DNA of 64,000 nucleotides, taken from Parapontixanthobacter sp963736595. Lineage in GTDB: Bacteria > Pseudomonadota > Alphaproteobacteria > Sphingomonadales > Sphingomonadaceae. The translations under genes and the position numbers were made by a program. The stretch covers positions 186,001-250,000 of the forward strand of contig CAVTPG010000011.1 of NCBI GenBank assembly GCA_963736595.1, given 5' to 3'. Numbering within the stretch: position 1 is the first letter of the stretch; every line of letters starts with the position of its first letter. Under the pieces are notes generated by a model. The model searched no databases. It saw only the letters and a list, made by a program, of their open reading frames with translations, and was not told the DNA's origin. Positions 9,494 through 17,969 of the stretch are shown piece after piece.

Positions 9494-10728
9494 GCGCGGC
9501 TTTCGGTCGTGAATTCCTGCATATGTTCGCGGTGCAAATGATGTGCGCCGTTTGCAGACCGCACCATTTCGCGCTCCATCGCCGCCATTGCCTCAGGGCT
9601 TAGCGACAAGCCCAAACTGTCGTAAACCCGCGCGATTTCACCGCGCCAATCCGCCCCCAGCGCGGCAAAATCCACCCGTGCAAGCGGTCCGGTAAAGTCA
9701 GTCAAAGCGGCGGTTGTCCGCGCCTCGCGCAAGGCAATCTTGCGCTGCCATTCGCGCTGCAACACATCGTGATCGGCCTTGTCTGTCTGCATTGCGGTCT
9801 GGTTCGCAACCAGCGAAACTGCGCTGTCCAGCACTTCGGCTGAATCGCGCTGTGCCACCACGATCCGCGCATTCGGGAAAGTGGCGAGCAGAGTGGCCAA
9901 ATCCTCGGCAAATTGCGGCGTTTTCATGACGCGCGGGCGCATCGCATTGCCATGATGCGCGGCATCGGTCTGCAAGATGCGCGCAAATTCGCGATAAACG
10001 GGCGCAGGATCGCGGGTCTCGGAAAACGCCACAAATGAAGGCACTTGCCATTGTGCTTCCAGCGCGCAGTGATCCAGCGCAGCCGCCAGCCAGCCCAGCT
10101 CCTCATCCGCGCGGCTTGCTCCGAATGGGTGGATCGTATCGAGCCACGGATTGAGCCAATGCGCCAGCGCCAGCGCCCATGCACTTTTCAGCGGTCGCCA
10201 GTCGGGCGTGCGCGGAGTCGGATTCCAGCTATCGCAAAACCGCGTTGCCGCATGAGCGGGATCGGCGGCAAGCAGCCGATGAATGCGAGTGGTTCCGGCG
10301 CGCATTTGCCCGACGACGATGATCGGCGCGGCCAGTTCGGTGTCCAGCACGGCGGGATGTTTGCGCCAATAGCGCCCGAGCCGATGCCTCTGCCGCACGA
10401 TACGGGTTAATTGCCCCCAGGCGAATATCCGGCCCAGCGGGTTGAGGTCGGCTTCTTCGCGCAATGCATCGCACAGCCGGTCGAGGCGCAGCCGGAAATC
10501 GGCAGCATCGGCTTCGCTGCGTCCACCTGTCGCTGGCCCGAACTCATCGCGAGCATCAAAACCTTTGGCGCCTGCGCGCCAGATGGCTTGCGGGGACAGA
10601 TCGGGCTTGAACAGCAAGCCGCGCCGAAAGCCGATTGCGACCCAGCGATTGATGCGGTCCACGCGCGGAGAGCGCGCGAGCGGATGCGAACGGATGGGGC
10701 GGCTAGCCATGGTCAAGTTTAGCCTCAT
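9484..10728 (-). CDS. Sulfotransferase family protein
   Basis: The motif PIIVVGQMRAGTTRIHRLLA near residue 125 is the 5'-phosphosulfate-binding loop of PAPS-dependent sulfotransferases. RVMKTPQFAEDLATLL and NARIVVAQRD provide the later nucleotide-binding segments. The protein is about 414 residues, in the range of the bacterial Sulfotransfer_3 type. The acceptor cannot be predicted. It sits 21 bases after purN on the same strand, so it is likely co-transcribed with purM-purN. ATG at 10728 and ATG at 10710 are both possible starts. Confidence 0.82.
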   Translation of the reverse strand: MRLNLTMASRPIRSHPLARSPRVDRINRWVAIGFRRGLLFKPDLSPQAIWRAGAKGFDARDEFGPATGGRSEADAADFRLRLDRLCDALREEADLNPLGRIFAWGQLTRIVRQRHRLGRYWRKHPAVLDTELAAPIIVVGQMRAGTTRIHRLLAADPAHAATRFCDSWNPTPRTPDWRPLKSAWALALAHWLNPWLDTIHPFGASRADEELGWLAAALDHCALEAQWQVPSFVAFSETRDPAPVYREFARILQTDAAHHGNAMRPRVMKTPQFAEDLATLLATFPNARIVVAQRDSAEVLDSAVSLVANQTAMQTDKADHDVLQREWQRKIALREARTTAALTDFTGPLARVDFAALGADWRGEIARVYDSLGLSLSPEAMAAMEREMVRSANGAHHLHREHMQEFTTESRAQA

Positions 10729-10749
10729 CACGTGACGCGCGGGTGAACA

Positions 10750-11724
10750 TCAGAAGTCTGCCGCAACATCTTGTAGTCGGCTGAGGCGCTTTGGCGCGAT
10801 GGCACGCCAGCTTCTTGCCAGCCAATCCTCAACCTGATCCCAATCGCAATCGGCCCGGTCAAGCTTGATCCCGATCCAGCCCGACGCGCCGTAAAATGCG
10901 GGCTTGTAATAAGTGTCTGGTGCGTTTTCGATCAAGCCTGCCAGCTCGTCTTGACCATCGGTTTTGACCAGCAATCCAACGACTTCCTGACCGTGGTGAT
11001 GATCACTGAAATAGGCGAAATATTTGCCGCTCTTGCCGCCACTGCGCCAGCCCGGAGCGCCATGCGATGCGCGCTCTTCGGCTTCTGGCAGGACCAGCGC
11101 CAATTTGCGCACCCGTTCGAGCAGCCATACCGCATCGAAGGGTCGTCCGACGTAATCATTGAGGACGCGGGCATAAAGCTGATGTTCGGCGATTTTCACC
11201 CGGTCGGCCAGCGATTGCGCCGTGTCGCCGGGGCTGATTGCAACCTTGGCTTGGCCCAGCACCTCGCCCGCATCCAGTTCTTGCGTGACCAGATGGACCG
11301 ACGCGCCGCCATGGCTGTCACCGGCTTCCAAAGCGCGTTTGTGGGTTTCCAGACCGCGATATTTCGGGAGCAGTGACGGGTGAATGTTGAGCATCCGTCC
11401 TTCCCAGCTTTGCACGAAATCATCGCCCAGAATGCGCATATAGCCAGCCAGCGCGATATGCGTCGCGCCGGATTGGCGAATGGCGGCATCCATCGCCGCA
11501 TCATGTTCGCTTCGGTCCATGCCTTTATGCGATAATGCGAAGGTTGCAATGCCCTCCGTTTTGGCCAAAGCGATCGCGCCCGCTTGCGGGTCGTTGCTGG
11601 CGACCAGCACGATGTCATACAACGCGCCGGGCTGTCGGCTGGCATAAAGCAGCGCGGCCATATTGGTCCCGGCTCCCGAAACCATGACCGCAACTTTCGC
11701 GCGTATTGCGGCTTTTTTAGCCAA
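10750..11724 (-). CDS. purN: Phosphoribosylglycinamide formyltransferase PurN fused to a C-terminal MmcQ/YjbR-like domain
   Basis: PurN formylates GAR in purine synthesis. VMVSGAGTNMAALL starts the Rossmann fold; NIHPSLLPKYRGLETHKRAL and the HLVTQELDAGEVLGQ segment carry the active-site Asn, His and Asp. After residue ~205 the chain continues without a stop into about 115 residues resembling the MmcQ/YjbR family: RKLALVLPEAEERASHG, then KYFAYFSDHHHG, then YGASGWIGIKLD. The added domain has no known catalytic role. The best start is a TTG at 11724 overlapping the purM stop (TTGGCTAA). The longer open frame lies inside purM. Confidence 0.88.
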   Translation of the reverse strand: MAKKAAIRAKVAVMVSGAGTNMAALLYASRQPGALYDIVLVASNDPQAGAIALAKTEGIATFALSHKGMDRSEHDAAMDAAIRQSGATHIALAGYMRILGDDFVQSWEGRMLNIHPSLLPKYRGLETHKRALEAGDSHGGASVHLVTQELDAGEVLGQAKVAISPGDTAQSLADRVKIAEHQLYARVLNDYVGRPFDAVWLLERVRKLALVLPEAEERASHGAPGWRSGGKSGKYFAYFSDHHHGQEVVGLLVKTDGQDELAGLIENAPDTYYKPAFYGASGWIGIKLDRADCDWDQVEDWLARSWRAIAPKRLSRLQDVAADF

Positions 11725-12814
11725 GGTGGCGGGCTTCCCAAGGTGCGCGTGCGGCCCATGTGCCTTGCAATCCGCGCACGGTGCAGCCCTTGTCGCCCGC
11801 AACGATTTCACCGATCCGATGCGCCGTTTCGCCTGCATCGGCAAGCGCGTCGAGCAGCGTATCGACCGCATCGGGCGCAACCGCCAGCACCATGCCGATG
11901 CCGCAATTGAACGTGCGCGCCATTTCCTCCGGCTCGATATTGCCCTGACCCTGCAAGAACGCCATCAGCGCAGATTGCGGCCAGCTGGCCGCATCGACCA
12001 CCGCATGAGCGCCCTGCGGCAGAACGCGCGGGATATTCTCCAGCAAACCACCGCCGGTGATATGGGCCAGTGCATCGATCTGGCCGCTACGGATAAGCGG
12101 CAGCAAGCTGCTGACATAAATACGGGTCGGGGCGATCAGCGTATCGATCAGCAGCTGTTCCTGATCGAACAGAGCGGGGCGGTCCAGTTTCCAGCCCTTA
12201 TCCGCAGCCAGCCTCCGCACCAGCGAATATCCGTTGGAATGCACGCCGTTGCTGGCCAGCCCGATCAGCACATGACCGGGCGCAACTTTTTCTCCGGTCA
12301 GCTGTTGCCCGCGCTCGACCGCACCGACGCAAAAGCCCGCAAGGTCGTAATCGCCCGGGCCGTACATCCCCGGCATTTCCGCCGTTTCTCCGCCGATCAG
12401 CGCGCATCCGGCCATCGTGCAGCCCTCTGCGATGCTGGCAACGACTCTCTCGGCAATGCCCATTTCCAGCTTGCCGGTGGCGAAGTAATCCAGAAAGAAC
12501 AGCGGCTCTGCGCCTTGCACGATCAGATCATTGACGCACATCGCGACCAGATCCTGTCCGATCGTATCATGCCGGTCATGATCGATGGCGAGCTTGACTT
12601 TCGTGCCGACGCCATCATTCGCCGCGACCAGCAGCGGGTCTTTGTAACCAGCCGCTTTTGGATCGAAAAACCCGCCGAAACCGCCGATCTCGCTATCCGC
12701 ACCGGGACGCGCCGTGGCTTTGACCAGCGGCCCGATGGCCTTCACCAACGCATTGCCCGCCGCAATCGAAACACCCGCCTCGGCGTAAGTATAGGATGAT
12801 TTTATCTCGCTCAT
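11717..12814 (-). CDS. purM: Phosphoribosylformylglycinamidine cyclo-ligase PurM (AIR synthetase)
   Basis: PurM makes aminoimidazole ribonucleotide, step five of purine synthesis. At 365 residues it carries SYAEAG-like SYTYAEAGVSIAAGN, FGGFFDP, ANDGVGTKVKLA and the signature CVNDLIVQGAEPLFFLDY. The later ALIGGETAEMPGMY and LIGLASNGVHSNGYSLVRR are also typical. The ATG at 12814 is preceded by TAAGG. It is first of a purM-purN-sulfotransferase group and faces the DUF2066 gene across about 70 bases. Confidence 0.96.
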   Translation of the reverse strand: MSEIKSSYTYAEAGVSIAAGNALVKAIGPLVKATARPGADSEIGGFGGFFDPKAAGYKDPLLVAANDGVGTKVKLAIDHDRHDTIGQDLVAMCVNDLIVQGAEPLFFLDYFATGKLEMGIAERVVASIAEGCTMAGCALIGGETAEMPGMYGPGDYDLAGFCVGAVERGQQLTGEKVAPGHVLIGLASNGVHSNGYSLVRRLAADKGWKLDRPALFDQEQLLIDTLIAPTRIYVSSLLPLIRSGQIDALAHITGGGLLENIPRVLPQGAHAVVDAASWPQSALMAFLQGQGNIEPEEMARTFNCGIGMVLAVAPDAVDTLLDALADAGETAHRIGEIVAGDKGCTVRGLQGTWAARAPWEARHLG

Positions 12815-12883
12815 TTTGTCAGCCTTACGCATTCGCGCTTGGAAATCCATCGGTCTTTGGGCAAAAGGCCTCTCGTTTCCCCC

Positions 12884-14155
12884 ATGATGCTATCGCGCTC
12901 AACCTTCCGGCCCGTTTCGCGGCCATTGCTGACAGCCTTTTTGGCCGTGCTGGCGGCGCTGTGCGCGGTCCTGCTTGCACGCGTCGTTGTGGCGCAAGTC
13001 GGGGGTGAGCGCGGGATTGCGCCCGTGGCGAGCAGCGCGGATATCGTCATTTCCGGCATCGAAGTCGATGTGCGCGGCGATACGGGACAAGAAGCACAGC
13101 AGGATGGTTGGCGCGAGGCGCAACGCAAGGCGTGGGCACAAGCGGGCGGTCCAACGATTTCCGATTCGCAATTGCAATCACTCGTGTCCTCGATTGTGAT
13201 CGAGCAGGAACAGATCGGACCGAAACGCTACATTGCTACGCTGGGCGTGATTTTCGACCGCAAACGGGCAGGCGGATTGCTGGGGCAGGGTGCACGGGTC
13301 GCGCGTTCCGCGCCGATGCTGCTTATCCCGGTCACGATTAGCGGCGGCAGCGCGATGGTCTATGAACAGCGCAATCCGTGGCAGCGAGCATGGGCGCAGT
13401 TCCAGCCGGGCAGCAGCCGGATCGATTACGTCCGGCCATCGGGCGCGGGCGGGCAGTCTTTGTTGCTCACCGCCGGACAGACCGAACGCCGCAGCCGTTA
13501 CTGGTGGCGCACGATCCTTGATCAATTCAGTGCGGCCGATGTGCTGATCCCGATTGCCAAGCTGGAATACAGCTATCCGGGCGGTCCGATCACTGGGCGT
13601 TTCACGGCGCGGTTCGGCCCCAACAACCGCTATCTCGACAGCTTCACGCTGACAGCCGAGGATGCCGAGCAACTGCCTGCCATGATGGCCCAGGCTGTCC
13701 GGCAGATGGACCGGGTTTATCAAGCCGCGCTGGCTGGTGGACGTTTGCGGCCTGATGCGACGCTGGATTTTGCATCGGGTGAAGTCGATCCGGCTTTGCA
13801 GCAATTAATTACATTGGGACGGCAACTTCGCAGCTATGACGCATCGCAGCGCGCGGCTGCGGCAGAGCCTGCCGACACGCCGGACACACCGACGGCGGAA
13901 CCTGCGACAGCTGCTCCAGCCGCCACCTATTCGGTCCAGTTTGCCACACCCGATGCGCAGAGCTTCGACGGCACGTTATCGGCGGTCCGCACGGTTCCGG
14001 GCGTGCGCGGGGCAAGTGTGGGCAGTACCGCGCTGGGCGGAACCTCGGTGATGAATGTCCAGTATACCGGTTCGCTGACCGAACTGGCCGCCGCCCTGTC
14101 CGCCCGCGGATTTACCGTGCAGCAAGGCAGCAACGCGCTCGCCATTTCGCGCTAA
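12884..14155 (+). CDS. DUF2066 domain exported/membrane-anchored protein
   Basis: The protein is about 423 residues with an N-terminal hydrophobic segment (LLTAFLAVLAALCAVLLARVV), either a signal peptide or an anchor. Residues ~45-270 match DUF2066: VDVRGDTGQEAQQDGWREAQRKAW and VSSIVIEQEQIGPKRYIATL, with ATLGVIFDRKR. An Ala/Pro/Thr-rich linker and a roughly 75-residue C-terminal domain follow, possibly another small exported fold. Function is unknown. It precedes hda by 7 bases, a pairing that I recall from other Sphingomonadales and some gammaproteobacteria. The ATG pair at 12884/12887 is preferred over 12839, which would overlap the purM leader. Confidence 0.8.
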   Translation: MMLSRSTFRPVSRPLLTAFLAVLAALCAVLLARVVVAQVGGERGIAPVASSADIVISGIEVDVRGDTGQEAQQDGWREAQRKAWAQAGGPTISDSQLQSLVSSIVIEQEQIGPKRYIATLGVIFDRKRAGGLLGQGARVARSAPMLLIPVTISGGSAMVYEQRNPWQRAWAQFQPGSSRIDYVRPSGAGGQSLLLTAGQTERRSRYWWRTILDQFSAADVLIPIAKLEYSYPGGPITGRFTARFGPNNRYLDSFTLTAEDAEQLPAMMAQAVRQMDRVYQAALAGGRLRPDATLDFASGEVDPALQQLITLGRQLRSYDASQRAAAAEPADTPDTPTAEPATAAPAATYSVQFATPDAQSFDGTLSAVRTVPGVRGASVGSTALGGTSVMNVQYTGSLTELAAALSARGFTVQQGSNALAISR

Positions 14156-14162
14156 GCCCGCG

Positions 14163-14856
14163 ATGCCCGTAAAACCTGAGCAGATCGCCTTGCCGCTGAG
14201 CAATATCGCGCCCGGTGATCCGACCCGGATCGTGATCGGCACAGCGAATGCTAACGCCATTGAAGCGCTGCAGCATCCGGCACGCTGGCCATTTCATACC
14301 GCGATCCTGTCCGGTCCGCCGCGTTCGGGGAAGAGCCTGCTGGCCCGCTGGTTTACCGCGCAGCACCCACAGGCTCAGATAATCGACGATGCGAACACGC
14401 AGAGCGACGATGCGCTGTTTCACGCCTGGAACCGGACGCAGCAAGACGAGACGCCACTGTTGCTGACCGTCGATCTGACTGCTGGCGATGATACCGCTGC
14501 AAATGATGCGCAAAACAAACCGGCGCAGGATTTGTTCGGCACGCGCGGCTGGCACATTGCCTTGCCCGATTTGCGCTCCCGCCTTGGTGCGGCTTTGCAG
14601 TGCGAAATCGGCGCGCCCGACGATGCGATGATGGCCAGCCTGCTGACAAGTCATGGAGAACGGCGTTCGCTGGTGCTTGGCGAGGCTGCGCTCTCCTATA
14701 TCGTTCCGCGCATAGAGCGCAGCTTTGCCGCTGCCGAAAAAGTTGTCGCTACGATCGACCGCCTCTAGTCTGGAACGCAAAGCCCCGCCTTCGCGCAATG
14801 TGTGGCGCGATGCGCTGGACGCAGTGCAGGGTCCGCAAGAACCGCATTTGCTGTAA
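14163..14856 (+). CDS. hda: DnaA-like regulator Hda/HdaA, frameshifted near its C-terminus
   Basis: A small AAA+ protein related to DnaA domain III. Homologues act with the sliding clamp to inactivate DnaA-ATP. IALPL near residue 10 fits a clamp-binding motif. The P-loop is LSGPPRSGKSLLARW and the Walker B region is AQIIDDAN. As sequenced the frame stops at TAG 14766-14768 after ATIDRL. Skipping one base resumes SLERKAPPSRNVWRDALD from 14767 to a TAA at 14854, matching the expected tail of the family. One extra base at about 14766 is the simplest explanation. Confidence 0.83.
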
Positions 14857-14886
14857 CCGCGCAAAGCCCCTAAGTGTAGCACCCAT

Positions 14887-15612
14887 ATGTTTGCAAATCT
14901 GACCGCTTATCTCGATTCCATCATGGCCCGCGATCCGGCGCCCCGTTCGCGCTGGGAAGTGATGCTGTATCCCGGTGTGTGGGCGGTGGGATTTCACAAG
15001 CTCGCGCATTGGCTGTTCGAGGCGCAATTGTTCTTTCTGGCGCGGGTGATCAACCATTTCTCGCGGTTTCTGACTGCGATCGACATTCATCCGGGCGCCA
15101 AGATCGGCAAAAATTTCTTCATCGATCATGGTTTTACCGTCATCGGCGAAACCTGCGAGATCGGGGACAATGTCACGATCTATCAGAATGTTACGATGGG
15201 CGGGACCAATCCAACCAACGGCATTGGCGGCAAGCGGCATCCCACGTTGCATGACGAGGTCATCGTCGGCTCCGGGGCGCAGGTCATCGGGCCCATCACG
15301 ATCGGGATGCGCGGGCGGATCGGTGCGAATGCGGTGGTGATGGAGGACGTGCCGGAGAACACTACGATGGTGGGACTGAAATCGCGCGCGACGACGGTGC
15401 CGATGAGCGAATGGCTGGCGGAATTTACGCCTTACGCGACGCCGTGCGACGATCCGTGCGAGCCGCGCAATGATTGTCTGGAAAAGCTGGAAGCCGAATT
15501 GGCCACATTGCGGTCCGAGATCGATGCGCTCAAAGGTATTGGCGTTAATGCGGGCGTGACATCGGGGCGCGAGAGCGATCCGGTTCAGCCCCAGACCAAG
15601 CCAGCGAATTGA
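14887..15612 (+). CDS. epsC: Serine O-acetyltransferase, EpsC type
   Basis: This enzyme acetylates L-serine with acetyl-CoA, the first step of cysteine synthesis. The 241-residue protein has an N-terminal helical segment ending LARVINHFSRFLTAIDIHPGA and a left-handed beta helix. Catalytic and substrate residues sit in KNFFIDHGFTVIGET and NVTMGGT. GGKRHPTLHDEVIVGSGAQ is the classic signature. The last ~70 residues (two CDDPCEP/NDC cysteines and a coiled stretch) are a lineage-specific tail. Confidence 0.93.
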   Translation: MFANLTAYLDSIMARDPAPRSRWEVMLYPGVWAVGFHKLAHWLFEAQLFFLARVINHFSRFLTAIDIHPGAKIGKNFFIDHGFTVIGETCEIGDNVTIYQNVTMGGTNPTNGIGGKRHPTLHDEVIVGSGAQVIGPITIGMRGRIGANAVVMEDVPENTTMVGLKSRATTVPMSEWLAEFTPYATPCDDPCEPRNDCLEKLEAELATLRSEIDALKGIGVNAGVTSGRESDPVQPQTKPAN

Positions 15613-15650
15613 CGCAGCATCCATGAGCAGAATCCGAGACGCGAATATAC

Positions 15651-16001
15651 TTGCCATTTCCCGGTGCCGGAACGCAGTATTCAGGGATGCGCAAACCCGG
15701 CCAGATCGGCTTCGAACGTGCCGAATTGCAGCGTATTCTCGACCTGTATGGCCGGATGGTCGCCGCCGGAGAATGGCGCGATTATGCAATGGATTTCACC
15801 AAGGACGCAGCCATTTTCGCCGCTTTTCGCCGTGCCGCCGAACATCCGCAAACGCGCATCGAAAAGCGCCCCGCTTTGCGCAACAAGCAAGGAATGTGGG
15901 CGCTATATGGAGAGCATGACCAGATTCTGAAACGCGGCCATGAACTTGCCAGCGTGCTTGCGCCGGTCGAACGGCGACTGGTCAAAGCGGTCGATGATTA
16001 G
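15651..16001 (+). CDS. DUF2794 family protein, N-terminus probably mis-sequenced
   Basis: The segment IGFERAELQRILDLYGRMVAAGEWRDYAMDF and later KRPALRNKQGMWAL match DUF2794, a small alphaproteobacterial family of unknown function. As written the start is a TTG at 15651 reading LPFPGAGTQ, or an ATG at 15687. An ATG at 15623 reads MSRIRDANI and would join LPFPGAGTQ if one base near 15650 were removed. LPFPG-like starts are usual for the family, so a one-base insertion is likely. Confidence 0.8.
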   Translation: MPFPGAGTQYSGMRKPGQIGFERAELQRILDLYGRMVAAGEWRDYAMDFTKDAAIFAAFRRAAEHPQTRIEKRPALRNKQGMWALYGEHDQILKRGHELASVLAPVERRLVKAVDD

Positions 16002-16058
16002 ATGGGGCATTAACGGAGCCGCTGCGTGAGATTGGGCTTGTCTGCTAACGACCCAAAT

Positions 16059-16072
16059 TGCGGACGTCCGCA
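16059..16072. repeat. Perfect 14-base palindrome flanked by partial inverted repeats
   Basis: TGCGGACGTCCGCA is self-complementary. AACGACC at about 16047 has its complement GGTCGTT at about 16100, so a larger stem could form. The composition resembles decayed intergenic repeats that I recall from related genomes, which I cannot confirm here. Confidence 0.4.
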
Positions 16073-16631
16073 GTTCGAGCCTGCGCTCGCCAAAGAGTGG
16101 TCGTTGGGCCTGCAGTGACCTTCGATCGTAAGCGAACTGGTCAAAAGGTGACAAAATTAAATCATCCCTACGCTTGCTCATCGCTTAAGGGACCGTCTGC
16201 GTCAACCGTTTGTATGGTCGACGAAGCTCTTGCACGGTGAGCAGAACGCCGATCAACACAACTCGCTGCATTAGGATTGCCGAACCGATTTTCGACAGGT
16301 CAAGTTCGGGCTGTCATTCGCAAATGTTAGAGTTAACTGTCCATTACGCAGCCTGTCGCACGAAATAACAGTTACAATATCAGCACTATCCTGCATTGGA
16401 GATGAATGTGGAAAAAGTGCAAGATCAGACGACGGGATACTACAACCAATAGGGAAACGACGATGGCTGCGGGAATTATCCAAATCAGAGTTGTCATTAG
16501 CCAAGCCTTTTAAAGACCTCACCAATCGCATGCCCTAAACAGTTTCCCAGCGCCAAAACCAGACGGTCCGCTTCCCACCCAAGAGCAGCCGTTACGCAAC
16601 CCTTGTCCTTCTCTCACCGCAGCCACTAAAA

Positions 16632-16664
16632 ACCGCCCCTTCCCACATATGCAGGAAGAGGCGG
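16632..16664 (-). terminator. Rho-independent terminator of the SDR gene
   Basis: On the minus strand ACCGCCTCTTCC pairs with GGAAGGGGCGGT (one G-T pair) across a 9-base loop and is followed by TTTTTAG. It lies about 40 bases after the end of the SDR gene. Confidence 0.82.
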
Positions 16665-16706
16665 TCAATATTATAATGTCGCTATGACTTTCGAAAAAGC
16701 GTCAGT

Positions 16707-17642
16707 TCAGCCTCGTGCGCTGGACGGTGCGCCGTCCGGCCCAAGTACTTCTTGCATCGCTTTCAGGATTGCCTGACTTTGCTCGGCGCCTGATTGCGGT
16801 GCGCGCAAATTCGTCTCGGCGGAGATTTTTTCCCAATTGGCAGCAAAGCCCTCGACCGTGCGGTCTTCTTCTTTCAGCCACACGGCATCGTTCATCATGA
16901 CCCAGGCCGAGTGGAACCCGCCTGCGCCTGCACCGACGATGGCGTTGGATGGCGCATCTTCGCTGACGAGATACAACGCAGCAGGTGCGACATTTTGCGG
17001 GCTGAACAGCTCATAGGCCTGCTCCGGGAAAATATCCTGCGTCATGCGCGTTCCGGCGACCGGCGAAAGTGAATTGCACTTGATGTTGTATTTCGCACCT
17101 TCGAGATGCAGCGTCTTGGTTAGACCAGCAAGGCCCAGCTTGGCTGCGCCGTAATTGGCTTGTCCGAAATTGCCGAACAGGCCGGTGCTGCTGGCGGTCA
17201 TCAGGATGCGGCCATAGGCTTGCTCGCGGAAAGTTTCCCAGCACGCTTTGGTGGCATACGCGCTGCCGAGCAGGTGAACGCGCACCACGAATTCAAAATC
17301 TTCCGGCCCCATTTTGGCAAAGCTCTTGTCGCGCAAAACGCCCGCATTGTTGATGAGGATATGGACGCCGCCCCATTTCTGTTTGGCATCAGCGACCATC
17401 TTCTCCATCTGGTCAAATTCAGTGACGGACGAGCCATTGGCCATCGCTTCGCCGCCCGCTTTTTCGATTTCCTCGACCACTTGCGCGGCGGCATCCGACG
17501 TGCCGGTGCCATCGCGCGATCCACCAAGGTCGTTGACGACGACTTTCGCGCCGCGACGCCCAAGTTCCAGCGCATATTCGCGGCCCAGCCCGCCGCCTGC
17601 TCCGGTGACGATGGCAACGCGGTCCTTAAAGGAAATGGTCAT
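16707..17642 (-). CDS. Short-chain dehydrogenase, peroxisomal MFE-2-like 3-hydroxyacyl-CoA dehydrogenase type
   Basis: A 311-residue classical SDR with the cofactor motif TGAGGGLGREYA, NNAGVLRD, the catalytic serine in MTASSTGLFG and the YGAAK tyrosine/lysine pair. The early VVVNDLGGSRDGTG segment is characteristic of the (3R)-hydroxyacyl-CoA dehydrogenase part of multifunctional enzyme type 2, so a role in fatty acid or sterol side-chain oxidation is plausible. The C-terminal 70 residues extend beyond the core fold. GGAGA precedes the ATG, and a terminator follows the gene. Confidence 0.87.
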   Translation of the reverse strand: MTISFKDRVAIVTGAGGGLGREYALELGRRGAKVVVNDLGGSRDGTGTSDAAAQVVEEIEKAGGEAMANGSSVTEFDQMEKMVADAKQKWGGVHILINNAGVLRDKSFAKMGPEDFEFVVRVHLLGSAYATKACWETFREQAYGRILMTASSTGLFGNFGQANYGAAKLGLAGLTKTLHLEGAKYNIKCNSLSPVAGTRMTQDIFPEQAYELFSPQNVAPAALYLVSEDAPSNAIVGAGAGGFHSAWVMMNDAVWLKEEDRTVEGFAANWEKISAETNLRAPQSGAEQSQAILKAMQEVLGPDGAPSSARG

Positions 17643-17969
17643 AGAATTTTCTCCGAATTTGATGATGGATCATGGTGTATGGAATGCGGAACTCAGGTGA
17701 CAGGTTCCTTATGCGCTTGCAACTGTGCGTCGTAGGGGCGGGGCAGGAGCGGGCCAGGGGCGAGGATGCCGTAACGGCTGGTGCGGGACAGGATAGCCAG
17801 ATAGCGGGAGCGAATCGACCGAATGGCGTTCAAGGTTTGGCGACCGACGTTGTTTGCGAGCGTTTTCGCGCCAGTTTCACACCGATGCGCGGGCTAAAAG
17901 CAGCGCATAATCGTTGCGTGATGCGGATGAACCTTCAAACACCCGACTTTTGGTGGCAAAGGGCTGGCC
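17643..17969. other. Intergenic stretch between the SDR and glmU starts
   Basis: This 327-base divergent region must hold promoters for both neighbours. I see no domain-bearing gene. A 46-codon minus-strand frame from a TTG near 17830 to a TGA near 17692 (ending LQAHKEPVT) is the only protein-like stretch, and it has no recognisable family. Confidence 0.5.

Larger units (their letters stand above)
16002..16706. other. Non-coding stretch of about 700 bases
   Basis: No convincing gene is present. The left part (16025-16110) has short inverted repeats around a perfect palindrome. The middle (about 16250-16600) is visibly less G+C rich than the surroundings. The right end holds a minus-strand terminator for the SDR gene. 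An open minus-strand frame at 16271-16531 lacks recognisable domains and typical codon pattern. Confidence 0.6.

Noticed and set aside
14749..15789. 346-codon minus-strand frame opposite epsC
   Set aside because: Antisense to a clear serine acetyltransferase, with Arg/His-rich nonsense composition.
16271..16531. 86-codon minus-strand frame in the non-coding stretch
   Set aside because: No recognisable domain, atypical composition and no clear ribosome binding site. I treat it as chance.
17692..17830. 46-codon minus-strand frame ending LQAHKEPVT
   Set aside because: Only a TTG start and no family; too short to support.
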